A stretch of DNA of 64,000 nt from an uncultured Acetatifactor sp. (GCA_910578185.1 CAJTPN010000002.1:25834-89833); one strand, 5' to 3'; positions 40,630 through 50,123 are shown, numbered from the stretch's first letter. The notes: a model not told the origin generated them from the sequence alone. Made by a program: numbers and translations.

Positions 40630-41853
40630 ATGGGCTTAAATAAAAAGTCTGTAGACGACATAAATGCAAAGGGAAAGAGAGTATTGGTGAGGTGCGATTT
40701 TAACGTGCCTTTGAAAAACGGTGAGATTACTGATGAGACACGTATTGTTGCTGCGCTGCCCACCATTCAGAAATTGATTAACGACGGCGGCAGGGTAATT
40801 CTCTGTTCTCATTTGGGTAAGGTGAAAAACGGACCTAACGAAGGCGAATCGCTGGCGCCCGTAGCAAAGAGACTGTCTGAGAAACTGGGCAAAGAGGTTG
40901 TGTTTGTTTCGGATTACAATGTAACCGGCGAAGGGGCTACAAAAGCTGTGGAAGCAATGAAGGAGGGGGATGTGGTTCTGCTTCAGAACACCCGTTTCCG
41001 TGGCGCGGAAGAGACAAAGAACGGTGAGGCATTCAGTAAGGAATTGGCTGATCTTGCCGATTTGTATGTTTGCGATGCTTTTGGTTCTTCTCACAGAGCA
41101 CATGCTTCCGTAGAAGGCGTTACCAAATGCATTACCGCAAAGGGCGGGGAGAATGTGGTAGGCTATCTGATGCAGAAGGAAATTAATTTCCTGGGGAACG
41201 CGGTGGAAAATCCGGTTCGTCCTTTCGTGGCTATTTTGGGCGGTGCCAAGGTTGCGGACAAATTAAACGTAATTTCCAATCTGCTGGAAAAATGCGATAC
41301 GCTGATTATCGGCGGCGGTATGGCGTATACATTCCTGAAGGCCCAGGGACATGAGATCGGAAAGTCTCTGGTTGACAACGAGAAATTGGATTATTGTAAG
41401 GAAATGTTGGAAAAGGCAGAGAAGCTGGGAAAGAAGCTGCTGCTTCCCGTTGACTCCGCAACCATTGCGGCATTCCCTAACCCGATTGATGCGCCTGTGG
41501 ATGTGGAAGTTTATGATTCTTCCGCAATGCCTGCGGACAGAGAAGGCTGCGACATCGGACCTAAGACCGCCCAAATGTACGCAGAGGCTGTAAAGAGCGC
41601 AAAGACCGTTGTGTGGAACGGACCTATGGGTGTATTTGAGAATCCTACGCTGGCAAAAGGCACCATTGCAGTGGCAAAGGCTTTGGCTGAGACAGACGCC
41701 ACCACAATCATCGGCGGAGGAGATTCAGCAGCAGCCGTAAATCAGTTAGGCTTTGGCGATAAGATGAGTCATATTTCTACCGGAGGCGGCGCATCTTTGG
41801 AGTTCCTTGAAGGTAAAACCCTCCCCGGCGTTGCGGCGGCAGACGATAAGTAA
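40630..41853 (+). CDS. pgk: Phosphoglycerate kinase
   Basis: Glycolytic kinase of 407 residues. N-terminal substrate motif VLVRCDFNVPLKNGEI, LCSHLGKVKNG, LLQNTRFRGAEETKN, and the nucleotide motif GGGDSAAAVNQLGFGDKMSH. The protein ends VAAADDK. The 23 bases coding this end are repeated 51 bases downstream in the same frame. Start ATG 40630 sits behind AAGGAGG. Cotranscribed with tpiA. Confidence 0.97.
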   Translation: MGLNKKSVDDINAKGKRVLVRCDFNVPLKNGEITDETRIVAALPTIQKLINDGGRVILCSHLGKVKNGPNEGESLAPVAKRLSEKLGKEVVFVSDYNVTGEGATKAVEAMKEGDVVLLQNTRFRGAEETKNGEAFSKELADLADLYVCDAFGSSHRAHASVEGVTKCITAKGGENVVGYLMQKEINFLGNAVENPVRPFVAILGGAKVADKLNVISNLLEKCDTLIIGGGMAYTFLKAQGHEIGKSLVDNEKLDYCKEMLEKAEKLGKKLLLPVDSATIAAFPNPIDAPVDVEVYDSSAMPADREGCDIGPKTAQMYAEAVKSAKTVVWNGPMGVFENPTLAKGTIAVAKALAETDATTIIGGGDSAAAVNQLGFGDKMSHISTGGGASLEFLEGKTLPGVAAADDK

Positions 41854-41903
41854 AAAGGCGTAAAACCAGCAACGCCGTTGGTTGCGGCGGCAGACGATAA
41901 GTA
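41830..41903 (+). repeat. 23-base direct repeat at the pgk 3' end
   Basis: The same 23 bases occur at 41830-41852 and 41881-41903, period 51, so 17 codons in frame. Each copy encodes VAAADDK and a stop (TAA, then TAG). GGCGTTGC (41828-41835) and GCAACGCC (41869-41876) also form an inverted pair around the first stop. Confidence 0.9.
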
Positions 41904-41944
41904 GAAAATAACAAAAATTTTGATGAATGACAGAGGAAACAGAT

Positions 41945-42697
41945 ATGGCAAGAAGGAAGATTATTGCCGGGAACTGGAAGATGAATATGACTCCCAGTCA
42001 GGCGGTTGCATTGATCGAGACATTAAAGCCCCTTGTAAAAAAAGATGATGTGGATGTGGTTTTCTGTGTGCCTGCTATTGATATCATTCCGGCTATAGAG
42101 GCTGCGAAGGATACCAATATTCAAATTGGGGCGGAAAATATGTATTTTGAGGAGAAAGGTGCCTATACGGGCGAAATTTCTCCCGAGATGCTTGTGGATG
42201 CGGGTGTGAAATATGTAATCATCGGACATTCCGAGAGAAGAGAGTATTTTGCGGAGACGGACGAGACCGTGAATAAGAAGGTTTTGAAGGCTTTTGAGCA
42301 TGACCTTACTCCCATTATTTGCTGTGGTGAAACCTTGACCCAGAGAGAGCAGGGCGTTACCATTGACTTTATTCGCCAACAAATTAAAATTGCATTTTTG
42401 AATGTGACGGCACAGCAGGCGGCTGACGCAGTGATTGCCTATGAGCCCATCTGGGCCATCGGTACCGGCAAGGTAGCCACTACGGAACAGGCACAGGAGG
42501 TGTGCAAGGCAATTCGTGACTGCATTGCAGAAATCTATGATGAAGCGACTGCGGCTGCCATCCGTATCCAGTACGGCGGTTCTGTATCTGCGTCCAGCGC
42601 GCCTGAACTCTTTGCCCAGGCGGATATTGACGGCGGATTGGTTGGAGGTGCGTCCTTGAAGAAGGATTTTGGACAGATTGTAAATTACAACAAATAA
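41945..42697 (+). CDS. tpiA: Triosephosphate isomerase
   Basis: Interconverts glyceraldehyde 3-phosphate and dihydroxyacetone phosphate. 250 residues. Active-site Lys in AGNWKMN, His in VIIGHSERREYF, Glu in AYEPIWAIGTGK, and phosphate loop QYGGSVSASSAPELFAQADIDG with GLVGGASL. ATG 41945 is chosen because GAGGA lies 8 bases ahead; an upstream ATG at 41927 would add six residues. Terminator follows. Confidence 0.97.
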   Translation: MARRKIIAGNWKMNMTPSQAVALIETLKPLVKKDDVDVVFCVPAIDIIPAIEAAKDTNIQIGAENMYFEEKGAYTGEISPEMLVDAGVKYVIIGHSERREYFAETDETVNKKVLKAFEHDLTPIICCGETLTQREQGVTIDFIRQQIKIAFLNVTAQQAADAVIAYEPIWAIGTGKVATTEQAQEVCKAIRDCIAEIYDEATAAAIRIQYGGSVSASSAPELFAQADIDGGLVGGASLKKDFGQIVNYNK

Positions 42698-42739
42698 GTT
42701 TTCCTCAAAAATCTGAGAGTTTGAAAATGCGGTAAAATA

Positions 42740-42780
42740 GGGGTATCAAAGGATATAGAATCCTTTGGTATCCCTTTTTA
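42740..42780 (+). terminator. Terminator of gap-pgk-tpi
   Basis: 15-bp stem, arms 42740-42754 and 42760-42774 with two wobbles, then TTTTTA. Confidence 0.85.
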
Positions 42781-42990
42781 ATGTCCTTTGTATTGGCTGA
42801 ACCATCAGAAATATATCATAATAAAAGAAACGGAAGGATTAAAAAAAGAAACTGTATCAAAGCTTGTATGCGGCGCAAGGTCCTGACCGCCAAGGTGAGA
42901 CAGTCAATTCCAGGCTGACTGCCTGAAAGGTAAAGTTTGTCCAAGTGGAGGAGGAAATTGGTTGATGGAAGCTGGGGCTATTTATCATTT

Positions 42991-43019
42991 TCCGTTCGTG
43001 CAGAGGAAAAACCGTTCGT
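42991..43019 (+). promoter_or_regulatory. Candidate LytTR operator, two direct 9-base boxes
   Basis: TCCGTTCGT (42991-42999) and ACCGTTCGT (43011-43019), start to start 20 bases. Both fit the LytTR box as I recall it ([TA][AC][CA]GTTN[AG][TG]). Downstream a -10 like TATCAT lies at 43052-43057 with a poor -35 at 43029-43034, as expected of an activator-dependent promoter. Confidence 0.6.
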
Positions 43020-43146
43020 GCAAAAAATGCTGCTCCCTAGTTAAAATGTGATATCATGTGTTCATTATTCATGGCGTGAAGGGAAAAATATGCAATATCT
43101 CCAAAGAATGTAGAAGGGATGGAGCGGAGTAGGGAGAAATGAAAAG

Positions 43147-45009
43147 ATGACAGGGAAGAAAAGAAAAGAGATCAAAACACATTCGGTATGTTCAAATCTG
43201 GTGTTCTGGCTGAAGTATTACTTTAAAAATGCGCCCTTGGTGCTTTTTGTGAAGTTGGTGATTGTAGTGTTTACTCCATGTTTAAATATGGTATCGCTTT
43301 ATTTTCCGAAGGTGGCAATGGGGTTGGTGGAGCGTCAGGTGACGCTTCGGACTTTAATTCTGGTCTTGGGTGGATATGGTCTGCTGTTTATTTTGATCAA
43401 AGGACTGATGCATGGATTGACAAATTATAATAATTTTGTGGCAAGAATGGAAAATCAGAGACTGGTATTTTTGCTGTTTGTAAAAAGTCTAAAGATTGAT
43501 TATGCGTATACGGAATCTGAGAAAGGGAGAAACGCATATCTCAGGGCATATAATGCGCAGTGCAACGGCCCAAATGAACAAATGATGAGTACGGTAATGA
43601 ATACGGTGGCGGGGATACTGTCCTTTGTGCTGTATTCCACGGTATTGAGTACACTAAGTGTAGGAATGGTGGGGATACTGCTTTTGTTATCGGCTGTGAG
43701 CTATTTTGTGAAAATGAGAGACATTCGATTTTGGAATAGCGTTAGGGGAGAGAGAGCAGAGAACCAAAGACATTATAACTATGTGAGATCAGCGATGGGG
43801 AATGTGGACGCAGCAAAGGATATTCGAATATTTAATATGGGAGGCTGGCTGCGTGACAGAATGGAAAGCGTATTGATGGATATCAGGAAACTTTCAAAAA
43901 GGGAAAGATTTTGGGCATGGAAAATTTCCAGTTTGAACGGTCTGATCGGAGCGGTTCGGAATATCGGCGCTTATGCATATCTCATATATATGGCTGTGAA
44001 CAAGGGAATGAGTGCCAGCGATTTTTTCCTGTATTTTTCCGCAATCGGCGGTTTTGCAGGTTTTGTTGAGGGGATCGTAAGCAGCGTAAGCATGCTGCGC
44101 AGACTTGCGGATGATACGGATCATGTGCGGAATTATCTTGAGTATCCGGAAGAAGAGATAAACTTGGGCAAGAGGCAGGTATCCGAGCTGTCCAGACCGA
44201 TATCTATTGAGTTCAGGGATGTGAGTTTTTCTTATCGGAAGGGCAAAGAGGGAGAGGGATCGGTTTTCAGCCATTTTAATTTAAAAATTCATCCGGGAGA
44301 AAAGCTGGCACTGGTAGGCGTTAACGGAGCCGGAAAGACCACATTGGTAAAACTTCTCTGTGGCTTTTATGAGCCGGATGAAGGACAGATTTTATTTAAT
44401 GGTATCGATGTAAAGGAATTTTCAAAAGCGGAATTGTATGGACTCTTTTCTGTTGTATTTCAGGATGTTTTTATGCCGCCGTTTAAGGTGGATGAAAGTA
44501 TTGTGTTAAAAGAAACGGAAAAGATAGATCAAAATAGGTTTCGAGATGCTTTGGAACGGGCGGGACTGAAAGATATTTTTAAGGAAACAGGAACGGATGG
44601 ATTATTTGGCAGAGGCGGTATTGAGCTGTCAGGCGGGCAAAGACAAAGGCTTCTTTTGGCAAGGGCGTTGTATAAGGACGGAGAAGTGCTGATATTGGAC
44701 GAACCTACAGCGGCTCTGGACCCTATTGCCGAGAGTGAGGTTTATGGGGCATATATGGATTGCTGTCAAAATAAAACGTCCATCTTTATCTCTCACAGAC
44801 TTGCCAGTACCAGCTTTTCAAATCGAATCGTGCTGTTGGAAAAGGGAAAGGTTTTGGAAATGGGTACACATGAAGAATTGATGGCAAAGAATGGTGCCTA
44901 TGCGGAAATGTATCGGATTCAAAGCAGTTATTACAAAGAAGGGACGGAAGAGAAAAATAATGTCTGTGAGGAGCTTTACACGGAAAAAATCGGGGAAGGG
45001 GGGATTTGA
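43147..45009 (+). CDS. ABC exporter half-transporter (permease-ATPase), canonical ATPase site
   Basis: A 620-residue half-transporter. The N-terminal membrane domain (about 25-310) has several hydrophobic helices. The ATPase domain (about 350-590) has Walker A GVNGAGKTT, Q loop SVVFQDVFMPPF, signature IELSGGQRQRLLLARAL, Walker B VLILDEPTAALDP and switch His in FISHRLAS. Substrate unknown. Start ATG 43147 has GGGAG upstream. The partner half-transporter begins one base after its stop, so they form a heterodimer. Confidence 0.9.
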   Translation: MTGKKRKEIKTHSVCSNLVFWLKYYFKNAPLVLFVKLVIVVFTPCLNMVSLYFPKVAMGLVERQVTLRTLILVLGGYGLLFILIKGLMHGLTNYNNFVARMENQRLVFLLFVKSLKIDYAYTESEKGRNAYLRAYNAQCNGPNEQMMSTVMNTVAGILSFVLYSTVLSTLSVGMVGILLLLSAVSYFVKMRDIRFWNSVRGERAENQRHYNYVRSAMGNVDAAKDIRIFNMGGWLRDRMESVLMDIRKLSKRERFWAWKISSLNGLIGAVRNIGAYAYLIYMAVNKGMSASDFFLYFSAIGGFAGFVEGIVSSVSMLRRLADDTDHVRNYLEYPEEEINLGKRQVSELSRPISIEFRDVSFSYRKGKEGEGSVFSHFNLKIHPGEKLALVGVNGAGKTTLVKLLCGFYEPDEGQILFNGIDVKEFSKAELYGLFSVVFQDVFMPPFKVDESIVLKETEKIDQNRFRDALERAGLKDIFKETGTDGLFGRGGIELSGGQRQRLLLARALYKDGEVLILDEPTAALDPIAESEVYGAYMDCCQNKTSIFISHRLASTSFSNRIVLLEKGKVLEMGTHEELMAKNGAYAEMYRIQSSYYKEGTEEKNNVCEELYTEKIGEGGI

Positions 45010-45010
45010 T

Positions 45011-46948
45011 ATGTCTGAAATAAAAAAAGATAAAAAAGATGTAAAAGAGGACAGCGCAAATAAAACGGAAATAAAAACGGATTTAATTAGTAAGCTGCCA
45101 TTGAAGAGTCATTTGAGAAATGTAAGGAAAGTGTTAAAAGTTGTACAGGATATGAATCAATATTATATTCCCATGTATTGTGTGGTACATCTTTTGCATG
45201 TGATAAATAATTATATGTCTCTAATCTTGTCAGCGTATATCCTCAATGCTCTTGGGAGCGGAAAATTTGCAGGAAGCGACAGCGCGTTTGCGGAGCTTTT
45301 CACACAGGTTCTTCTCTATTGTGTGGGAATGTTTATGCTTCGAATTATAGAATACGGTGTGATGGACAGAGTCGGCCTGGAAGAGGATATTCTGTTCAAG
45401 CGATTTCAGGCGCTGACGGAGCAGAAGATGCTGGAAATGGATTTCTCACAGATAAGCAGCCCCACATGTGATGCGCTTCGTCACAGAATTCAGGAGGATA
45501 CCAACTGGGAATCCGGTATCTATCAATTTATCCGGTACTTGAATCACATTATTTTTTGCGGAATGAATCTGGTGGGGGCGATTGTGGTCGGAATTCCTTC
45601 CATAAAGCTTCTTGTTGCCTCCGGGCAGTATGTAGTATTTCCGATTGTTTTGGCATTGGCAGTAATCAGTGTTTTTACCACTAAAATGAGCAACAAATAT
45701 GCGAAGGCATTCACACATGCGCTTGCGACAGGTTATGAAGATGATGGTCTGCCGATTAGAATGGGATGGGACTTTGCAAATAATACAAGTATATATAAGT
45801 ATCAAAATGGTAAGGATGTGCGTATTTATGGGGGGAGCGGACTGTTGAAACGGTATGTCCTAGACAACTGGGATGCGCCGGAAAACAAAGCGGTTGACAG
45901 GAAAATTGCGATCTGTAAAGGTAAGAGCGGATTCTGCTATGTGGTCTCAGGCGAGATTATTGAAAAAGGGGCTTATCTGCTTATGGCGGTTCTTGCTTTG
46001 GCCGGGAAAATGCCAATAGGGGATATGGTAAAATATGCCGGTTGCATTATGACATTATTTGGGGATATGGACAGAATGGTTAAGATTATTCCTGACTTTT
46101 TTCAGCATGTAAGAAAACACATGAGTACCATGGAACTATTGGAGATGCGCAATGAACAGTACCAGGGGACATTGCCTGTGGAAAAGCGCAGCGACAGGGA
46201 TTACAGAATTGAATTTAGAAATGTGTCTTTTCGTTATCCGGGAAGTGATAGGTATGCATTGAAGAATTTTTCCATGAAGCTGCAGGTTGGAGAAAAGCTG
46301 GCAGTGGTGGGAATGAACGGTTCCGGCAAAACTACTATGATAAAGTTGCTGTGTCGGCTTTATGATCCGGAAGAAGGAGAGATTCTGTTAAATGGGGTGG
46401 ATATCAGGAAATTTCGTCAGGAAGAATACAGGGAGCTTTTTTCCGTAGTGTTTCAGGACTTTCAGCTATTTTCTTTTACACTTGGGGAAAATGTGGCTTC
46501 CGGAAGCGACTTTGACAAGGAAAAGGCGGAAAAGTGCCTGATAGATGTGGGCCTTGGATCACGGATGAAGAAACTGCGAGAAGGTGCGAACACTTATCTC
46601 TATAAGGATTATGAAGATGGTGAGGAAATATCGGGAGGAGAAGCACAAAAGATTGCCATTGCCAGAGCTGTATATAAAAATGCACCGTTTATCCTGTTAG
46701 ATGACGAACCGACGGCGGCATTGGATCCGATTTCGGAGTATGATATTTATACCAGTTTTGATCGCATTATAGGAGATAATACGGCTGTTTATATTTCACA
46801 CAGACTGTCATCCTGTCGATTTTGTGAGAAAATAGCAGTGTTTCATGAGGGATGTCTGGTGCAGATGGGCAGTCATAAAGAACTTTTGGAGGATATGGAC
46901 GGCAAATATTATGAGCTGTGGAACGCTCAGGCCCAGTATTACCAATAG
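45011..46948 (+). CDS. ABC exporter half-transporter, atypical ATPase motifs
   Basis: A 645-residue partner of the previous gene. It starts at ATG 45011 behind GGAAGGGGGG; a longer in-frame reading from 44891 overlaps the upstream gene and has no site. A Lys-rich head precedes the membrane domain (about 55-350). Walker A is GMNGSGKTT, the signature is EISGGEAQKIAIARA (Glu for Gln in SGGQ), and Walker B reads FILLDDEPTAALDP, one Asp longer than the usual DEP. Switch His is in YISHRLSS. This asymmetry suggests one weak ATP site in the heterodimer. Confidence 0.88.
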   Translation: MSEIKKDKKDVKEDSANKTEIKTDLISKLPLKSHLRNVRKVLKVVQDMNQYYIPMYCVVHLLHVINNYMSLILSAYILNALGSGKFAGSDSAFAELFTQVLLYCVGMFMLRIIEYGVMDRVGLEEDILFKRFQALTEQKMLEMDFSQISSPTCDALRHRIQEDTNWESGIYQFIRYLNHIIFCGMNLVGAIVVGIPSIKLLVASGQYVVFPIVLALAVISVFTTKMSNKYAKAFTHALATGYEDDGLPIRMGWDFANNTSIYKYQNGKDVRIYGGSGLLKRYVLDNWDAPENKAVDRKIAICKGKSGFCYVVSGEIIEKGAYLLMAVLALAGKMPIGDMVKYAGCIMTLFGDMDRMVKIIPDFFQHVRKHMSTMELLEMRNEQYQGTLPVEKRSDRDYRIEFRNVSFRYPGSDRYALKNFSMKLQVGEKLAVVGMNGSGKTTMIKLLCRLYDPEEGEILLNGVDIRKFRQEEYRELFSVVFQDFQLFSFTLGENVASGSDFDKEKAEKCLIDVGLGSRMKKLREGANTYLYKDYEDGEEISGGEAQKIAIARAVYKNAPFILLDDEPTAALDPISEYDIYTSFDRIIGDNTAVYISHRLSSCRFCEKIAVFHEGCLVQMGSHKELLEDMDGKYYELWNAQAQYYQ

Positions 46949-47311
46949 CCGGATTCTTAAATTTATATAAATAAATGATTGATATAATGCCGGGACAGTG
47001 TTATAATAAGAATGTCTTATAAACTGTTTTGGCATTATTTTATGTCGATAAAGGACATATTTTTCTTGTGTAGTGGTCTTTTTGATGTGGAGACAGGTAT
47101 CTGCCTGTCGGAAAAAAGGGTGAATTGCGAAAAGCGGGTAGTAAAATGTGAAAAAATGTAGTATACTGATTTCAATCTCTTAAAAGGCGGAATGATATGG
47201 AATAGATATTTTTATAGGGGGGAGGTAATCGAATCCTGGTAAATGGAAGAATTTTAGGTATCAAATAGCGTTTTACTAAATCATGCAGGAATAACGAGAG
47301 GAGTTAGAGGG
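46949..47311. other. 363-base interval before the second chemoreceptor
   Basis: Holds a weak terminator-like hairpin (TATGTC/GACATA, 47041-47059, then TTTTT) and a small hairpin GACAGG/CCTGTC (47092-47109). No gene. A -10 like TATACT near 47161 has no good -35 partner. Confidence 0.5.
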
Positions 47312-49021
47312 ATGAAAAGGCAAAAAGCTAGGGGATTGAGAATAAAGTTGCTTCTATTAACATTGGTGCCGGCGGTTGCAGTCGGTTTGACTCTATTTGC
47401 AATCAGTGCCACCTCTTTGAGTACAAGCCTGGAAGGGCTTTCGAAGACACGTGTTGTAAATTTATGTAATGCAGTTCTGGAGTCCTATGAAAAGCTATAT
47501 CCCGGCGACTGGGCATATGACGGGGAGCACTTTTCCAAGGGCGGCAATGATTTATATAATACATATGATTTGATTGATCAGATTCATCTGCAGGATAATG
47601 TGCATTTTACCATATTTTGGGGGGATACCCGTGTAATGACCACGGTTCGCGGAGACGACGGAGAACGTTATGTAAATACTCAGGCAGGTGAAGCGGCGAT
47701 AAACACAGTCTTGCGGGGAGGAGAAGACTATTATAATGCGGGTACTGTCATAAACGACGAGAATTATCATAGTTATTATAGACCCATGTATAATTCGGAT
47801 GGTTCTATTGTGGGAATGTTTTTTGCAGGAGTTCCCAGTGAAAGCATTTCCAGAGATATCAACAAAGCGTTGGTGGTGATTGCCGTTGCGCTGGTGGTCT
47901 TGCTTTTTGTCAGTACTGTGGCCGTACTGATCATGACGCTCAATTTGATTAAAACGATTCAAAGCTGCGTGGACGCGGTTGTTATGATGGAGTCCGGCAC
48001 ATTGAATGTCCATGCGCAGGCTGGCATTTTAAATAAAAAGGATGAACTGGGGCTTTTGGCTGACAGTATTAACAGCATGGCGGAAAGGTTCCGGCATATC
48101 ACAGGGGAGATCCGAAACAGTTCCGATGTAATGAAGGGCGGCGCCAGCACGTTGGCAAATGTGGCTGAAAATACGCACAATTCCATCAGCGAGGTTTCAC
48201 GTGCCATTGAGGATGTGGCCAACGGCGCAACCTCCCAGGCCAGCGATACGCAGGATGCTGCGGTCAGCATTGAGGCAATGGGGTCTTCCATTGAAAAAAT
48301 AGTGGGTGAGATCAATAATCTGGCCTCTGCGGCGGACGATACGCAGGATACAAGTAAAAATGCGCAGAAGGCCATGGAAGAATTGATACGGATTAACATG
48401 GAAACCAATGAGTCGGTGGAGAAGATTGTGGGGCAGTCTGCAGTCAATGTAAATGCCGCCACAAGGATTCAGGAAGTTGTCAATGTGATCAGCGATATTG
48501 CTTCCCAGACAAATCTCTTGAGCTTGAACGCAAGCATTGAGGCTGCCAGAGCAGGTGAACAGGGAAAGGGCTTTGGTGTGGTGGCGCTGGAGGTAGGCAA
48601 GCTTGCGGAAGACAGCTCCAAATCTGCAGCTGAGATTGAGAATATTATAAAGGAACTGGTAGAAAACATTGAAGAAACCTCGGATCTGACCACCCTTTTG
48701 AGCAACAATACCAAAAATCAGATTGAAAAGCTCCGCAATACCCAGAAAGACTTTAACAATGTTCTTTCCAATGTCAACATTATGTTTGAGCGTACCATGA
48801 ACGTGCAGGCAGAAATTGCAAAGATCAATGAAGTGCGGAGAAAGATTGAAGAGGTTGTGGAAAATCTTTCCGCCTTGTCGGAGGAAAATGCGGCCTCCAG
48901 CGAAGAAACTACAGCATCTACCAGTATGGTAACACAGTCGGTTGAGCAGCTGAATGCTTCCACACAGGAGATCAGTGCCTTGGCTACAAAATTAGCAGAA
49001 ATTATTTCTTATTTTCATTGA
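47312..49021 (+). CDS. Methyl-accepting chemotaxis protein with Cache sensor and HAMP
   Basis: A 569-residue chemoreceptor. Membrane helix 1 at about 12-34, an extracellular single-Cache type domain at about 40-185 (LYNTYDLIDQIHLQDNVHFT, then YYRPMYNSDGSIVGMFFAGV), helix 2 at about 188-212, HAMP at about 212-265 and the signalling domain to the end. The hairpin tip reads ISDIASQTNLLSLNASIEAA, then RAGEQGKGFGVVALEVGKLA. Ligand unknown; Cache sensors of this type often bind small carboxylates. Start ATG 47312 has GAGAGGAG upstream. Confidence 0.92.
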   Translation: MKRQKARGLRIKLLLLTLVPAVAVGLTLFAISATSLSTSLEGLSKTRVVNLCNAVLESYEKLYPGDWAYDGEHFSKGGNDLYNTYDLIDQIHLQDNVHFTIFWGDTRVMTTVRGDDGERYVNTQAGEAAINTVLRGGEDYYNAGTVINDENYHSYYRPMYNSDGSIVGMFFAGVPSESISRDINKALVVIAVALVVLLFVSTVAVLIMTLNLIKTIQSCVDAVVMMESGTLNVHAQAGILNKKDELGLLADSINSMAERFRHITGEIRNSSDVMKGGASTLANVAENTHNSISEVSRAIEDVANGATSQASDTQDAAVSIEAMGSSIEKIVGEINNLASAADDTQDTSKNAQKAMEELIRINMETNESVEKIVGQSAVNVNAATRIQEVVNVISDIASQTNLLSLNASIEAARAGEQGKGFGVVALEVGKLAEDSSKSAAEIENIIKELVENIEETSDLTTLLSNNTKNQIEKLRNTQKDFNNVLSNVNIMFERTMNVQAEIAKINEVRRKIEEVVENLSALSEENAASSEETTASTSMVTQSVEQLNASTQEISALATKLAEIISYFH

Positions 49022-49046
49022 TGTATCCGAAAAAAAATGATACAAT
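49018..49046 (+). promoter_or_regulatory. Promoter overlapping the chemoreceptor stop codon
   Basis: TTGATG (49018-49023), 17-base spacer, TACAAT (49041-49046), leaving a leader of about 110 bases for the next gene. Confidence 0.5.
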
Positions 49047-49162
49047 GAAATAGATATGAAAAACAGTCTTGAAGTGGAGAGTACCTGAAAAGGATATCTA
49101 GGGTGATATCGGGCGAGGAGTCGAACGAAGAGACGAAACTGGAATAGTTAGGAGACTTGAGT

Positions 49163-49582
49163 ATGGATGGAAATAATTTTGACAATAATGGTCAAAACAA
49201 TATGGGTGCGGGCACAAATGGTAATCCAAATGGTCAATACAGCAATTATCAGGATAATACAGCCAATATACCATATCAGGTGACAGTGGAAAATGTACCC
49301 AGTGACAAGGCTAACGGTCTTCAGATTGCAGGGCTGGTATGTGGAATATTAGCGATATGTACCAGCTGTTGTTATGGAATTCCGGGTATTATTTTGGGAA
49401 TTGTGGGACTTGTATGTTCTATTTTGGGTAATAGGGACAACAAAAACGGATTGGGAATTGCAGCGCTTGTGTGTTCGATTATCGGATTGATTTTAGGTGT
49501 CGTAATGCTGATTTATTATGCATGGTTTATTATAAGCATCTTTCAATACACCGACAATGGGTATTTGGACTATTGGTATTAA
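49163..49582 (+). CDS. DUF4190 membrane protein with Asn/Gly-rich head
   Basis: A 139-residue protein. The first 45 residues are low-complexity (Asn, Gly, Gln). Two long membrane helices follow: GLQIAGLVCGILAICTSCCY onward and GLGIAALVCSIIGLILGVVM onward, the DUF4190 layout. Role unknown. ATG 49163 is 8 bases after GGAG; an in-frame TTG two codons earlier is less likely. Confidence 0.82.
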   Translation: MDGNNFDNNGQNNMGAGTNGNPNGQYSNYQDNTANIPYQVTVENVPSDKANGLQIAGLVCGILAICTSCCYGIPGIILGIVGLVCSILGNRDNKNGLGIAALVCSIIGLILGVVMLIYYAWFIISIFQYTDNGYLDYWY

Positions 49583-49624
49583 TATCTGGATGAGCGTAGG
49601 AAGTTTGTACATAGGCGGCATCGG

Positions 49625-50038
49625 ATGAAGAAAGAGCTTGAGACGGAATTATTCCATATTGGTCTTGTGTTTTTGGCGTTGGGTATCCTGGCAGGAATTT
49701 TATATTTTTCGGTATTGCGATATATTCTGCCACAATTTCCCTGCTTCCTTTCTTCCGTAGTGGGAATTTATTGTCCCGGGTGCGGAGGTACCAGAGCGGT
49801 AACCGCGTTGTTGCAAGGGCATATTCTACTGTCCATATGGTATCATCCTCTGGTACTATACATGGTAGTTATCGGGGGCGGATTTATGGTAACCCAGGGG
49901 TTACACAGGCTTGGTATTAAAAGGATACATGGATGGAAATTTCACCCATGGTATTTATACGGGGCTGTTTTTGTCATAGGTTGCAATTTCCTCATAAAAA
50001 ATGCTTTGAGGCTTTTATGGGGAGTTACAATACAATAA
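49625..50038 (+). CDS. DUF2752 membrane protein
   Basis: A 137-residue protein with three or four membrane helices. The family signature YCPGCGGTRAVTALLQGHI, with Cys-Pro-x-Cys-Gly-Gly-Thr-Arg, is clear. Function of DUF2752 is unknown. It starts 42 bases after the DUF4190 gene, so the two are probably in one transcript. Confidence 0.9.
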   Translation: MKKELETELFHIGLVFLALGILAGILYFSVLRYILPQFPCFLSSVVGIYCPGCGGTRAVTALLQGHILLSIWYHPLVLYMVVIGGGFMVTQGLHRLGIKRIHGWKFHPWYLYGAVFVIGCNFLIKNALRLLWGVTIQ

Positions 50039-50123
50039 ATGCAATATATTTAATGGTTGGTGATATCTTTATCCGATACTGTTATATATTGTAAAAAGGA
50101 TTTAGAAAGAAAGGAGGGAGATT

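Larger units (their letters stand above)
42698..43146. other. 449-base interval between tpiA and the ABC exporter genes
   Basis: Holds the tpi terminator, the LytTR-like direct repeats and a small inverted repeat CAGTCA/TGACTG (42901-42921). No gene seen. The stretch 42865-42960 is GC-richer than its flanks and could be a structured leader or remnant; I matched it to no known RNA. Confidence 0.6.

Noticed and set aside
49047..49162. Structured leader RNA ahead of the DUF4190 gene
   Set aside because: Two GATATC copies can pair, but I could not match the rest to any known riboswitch; too weak to annotate.
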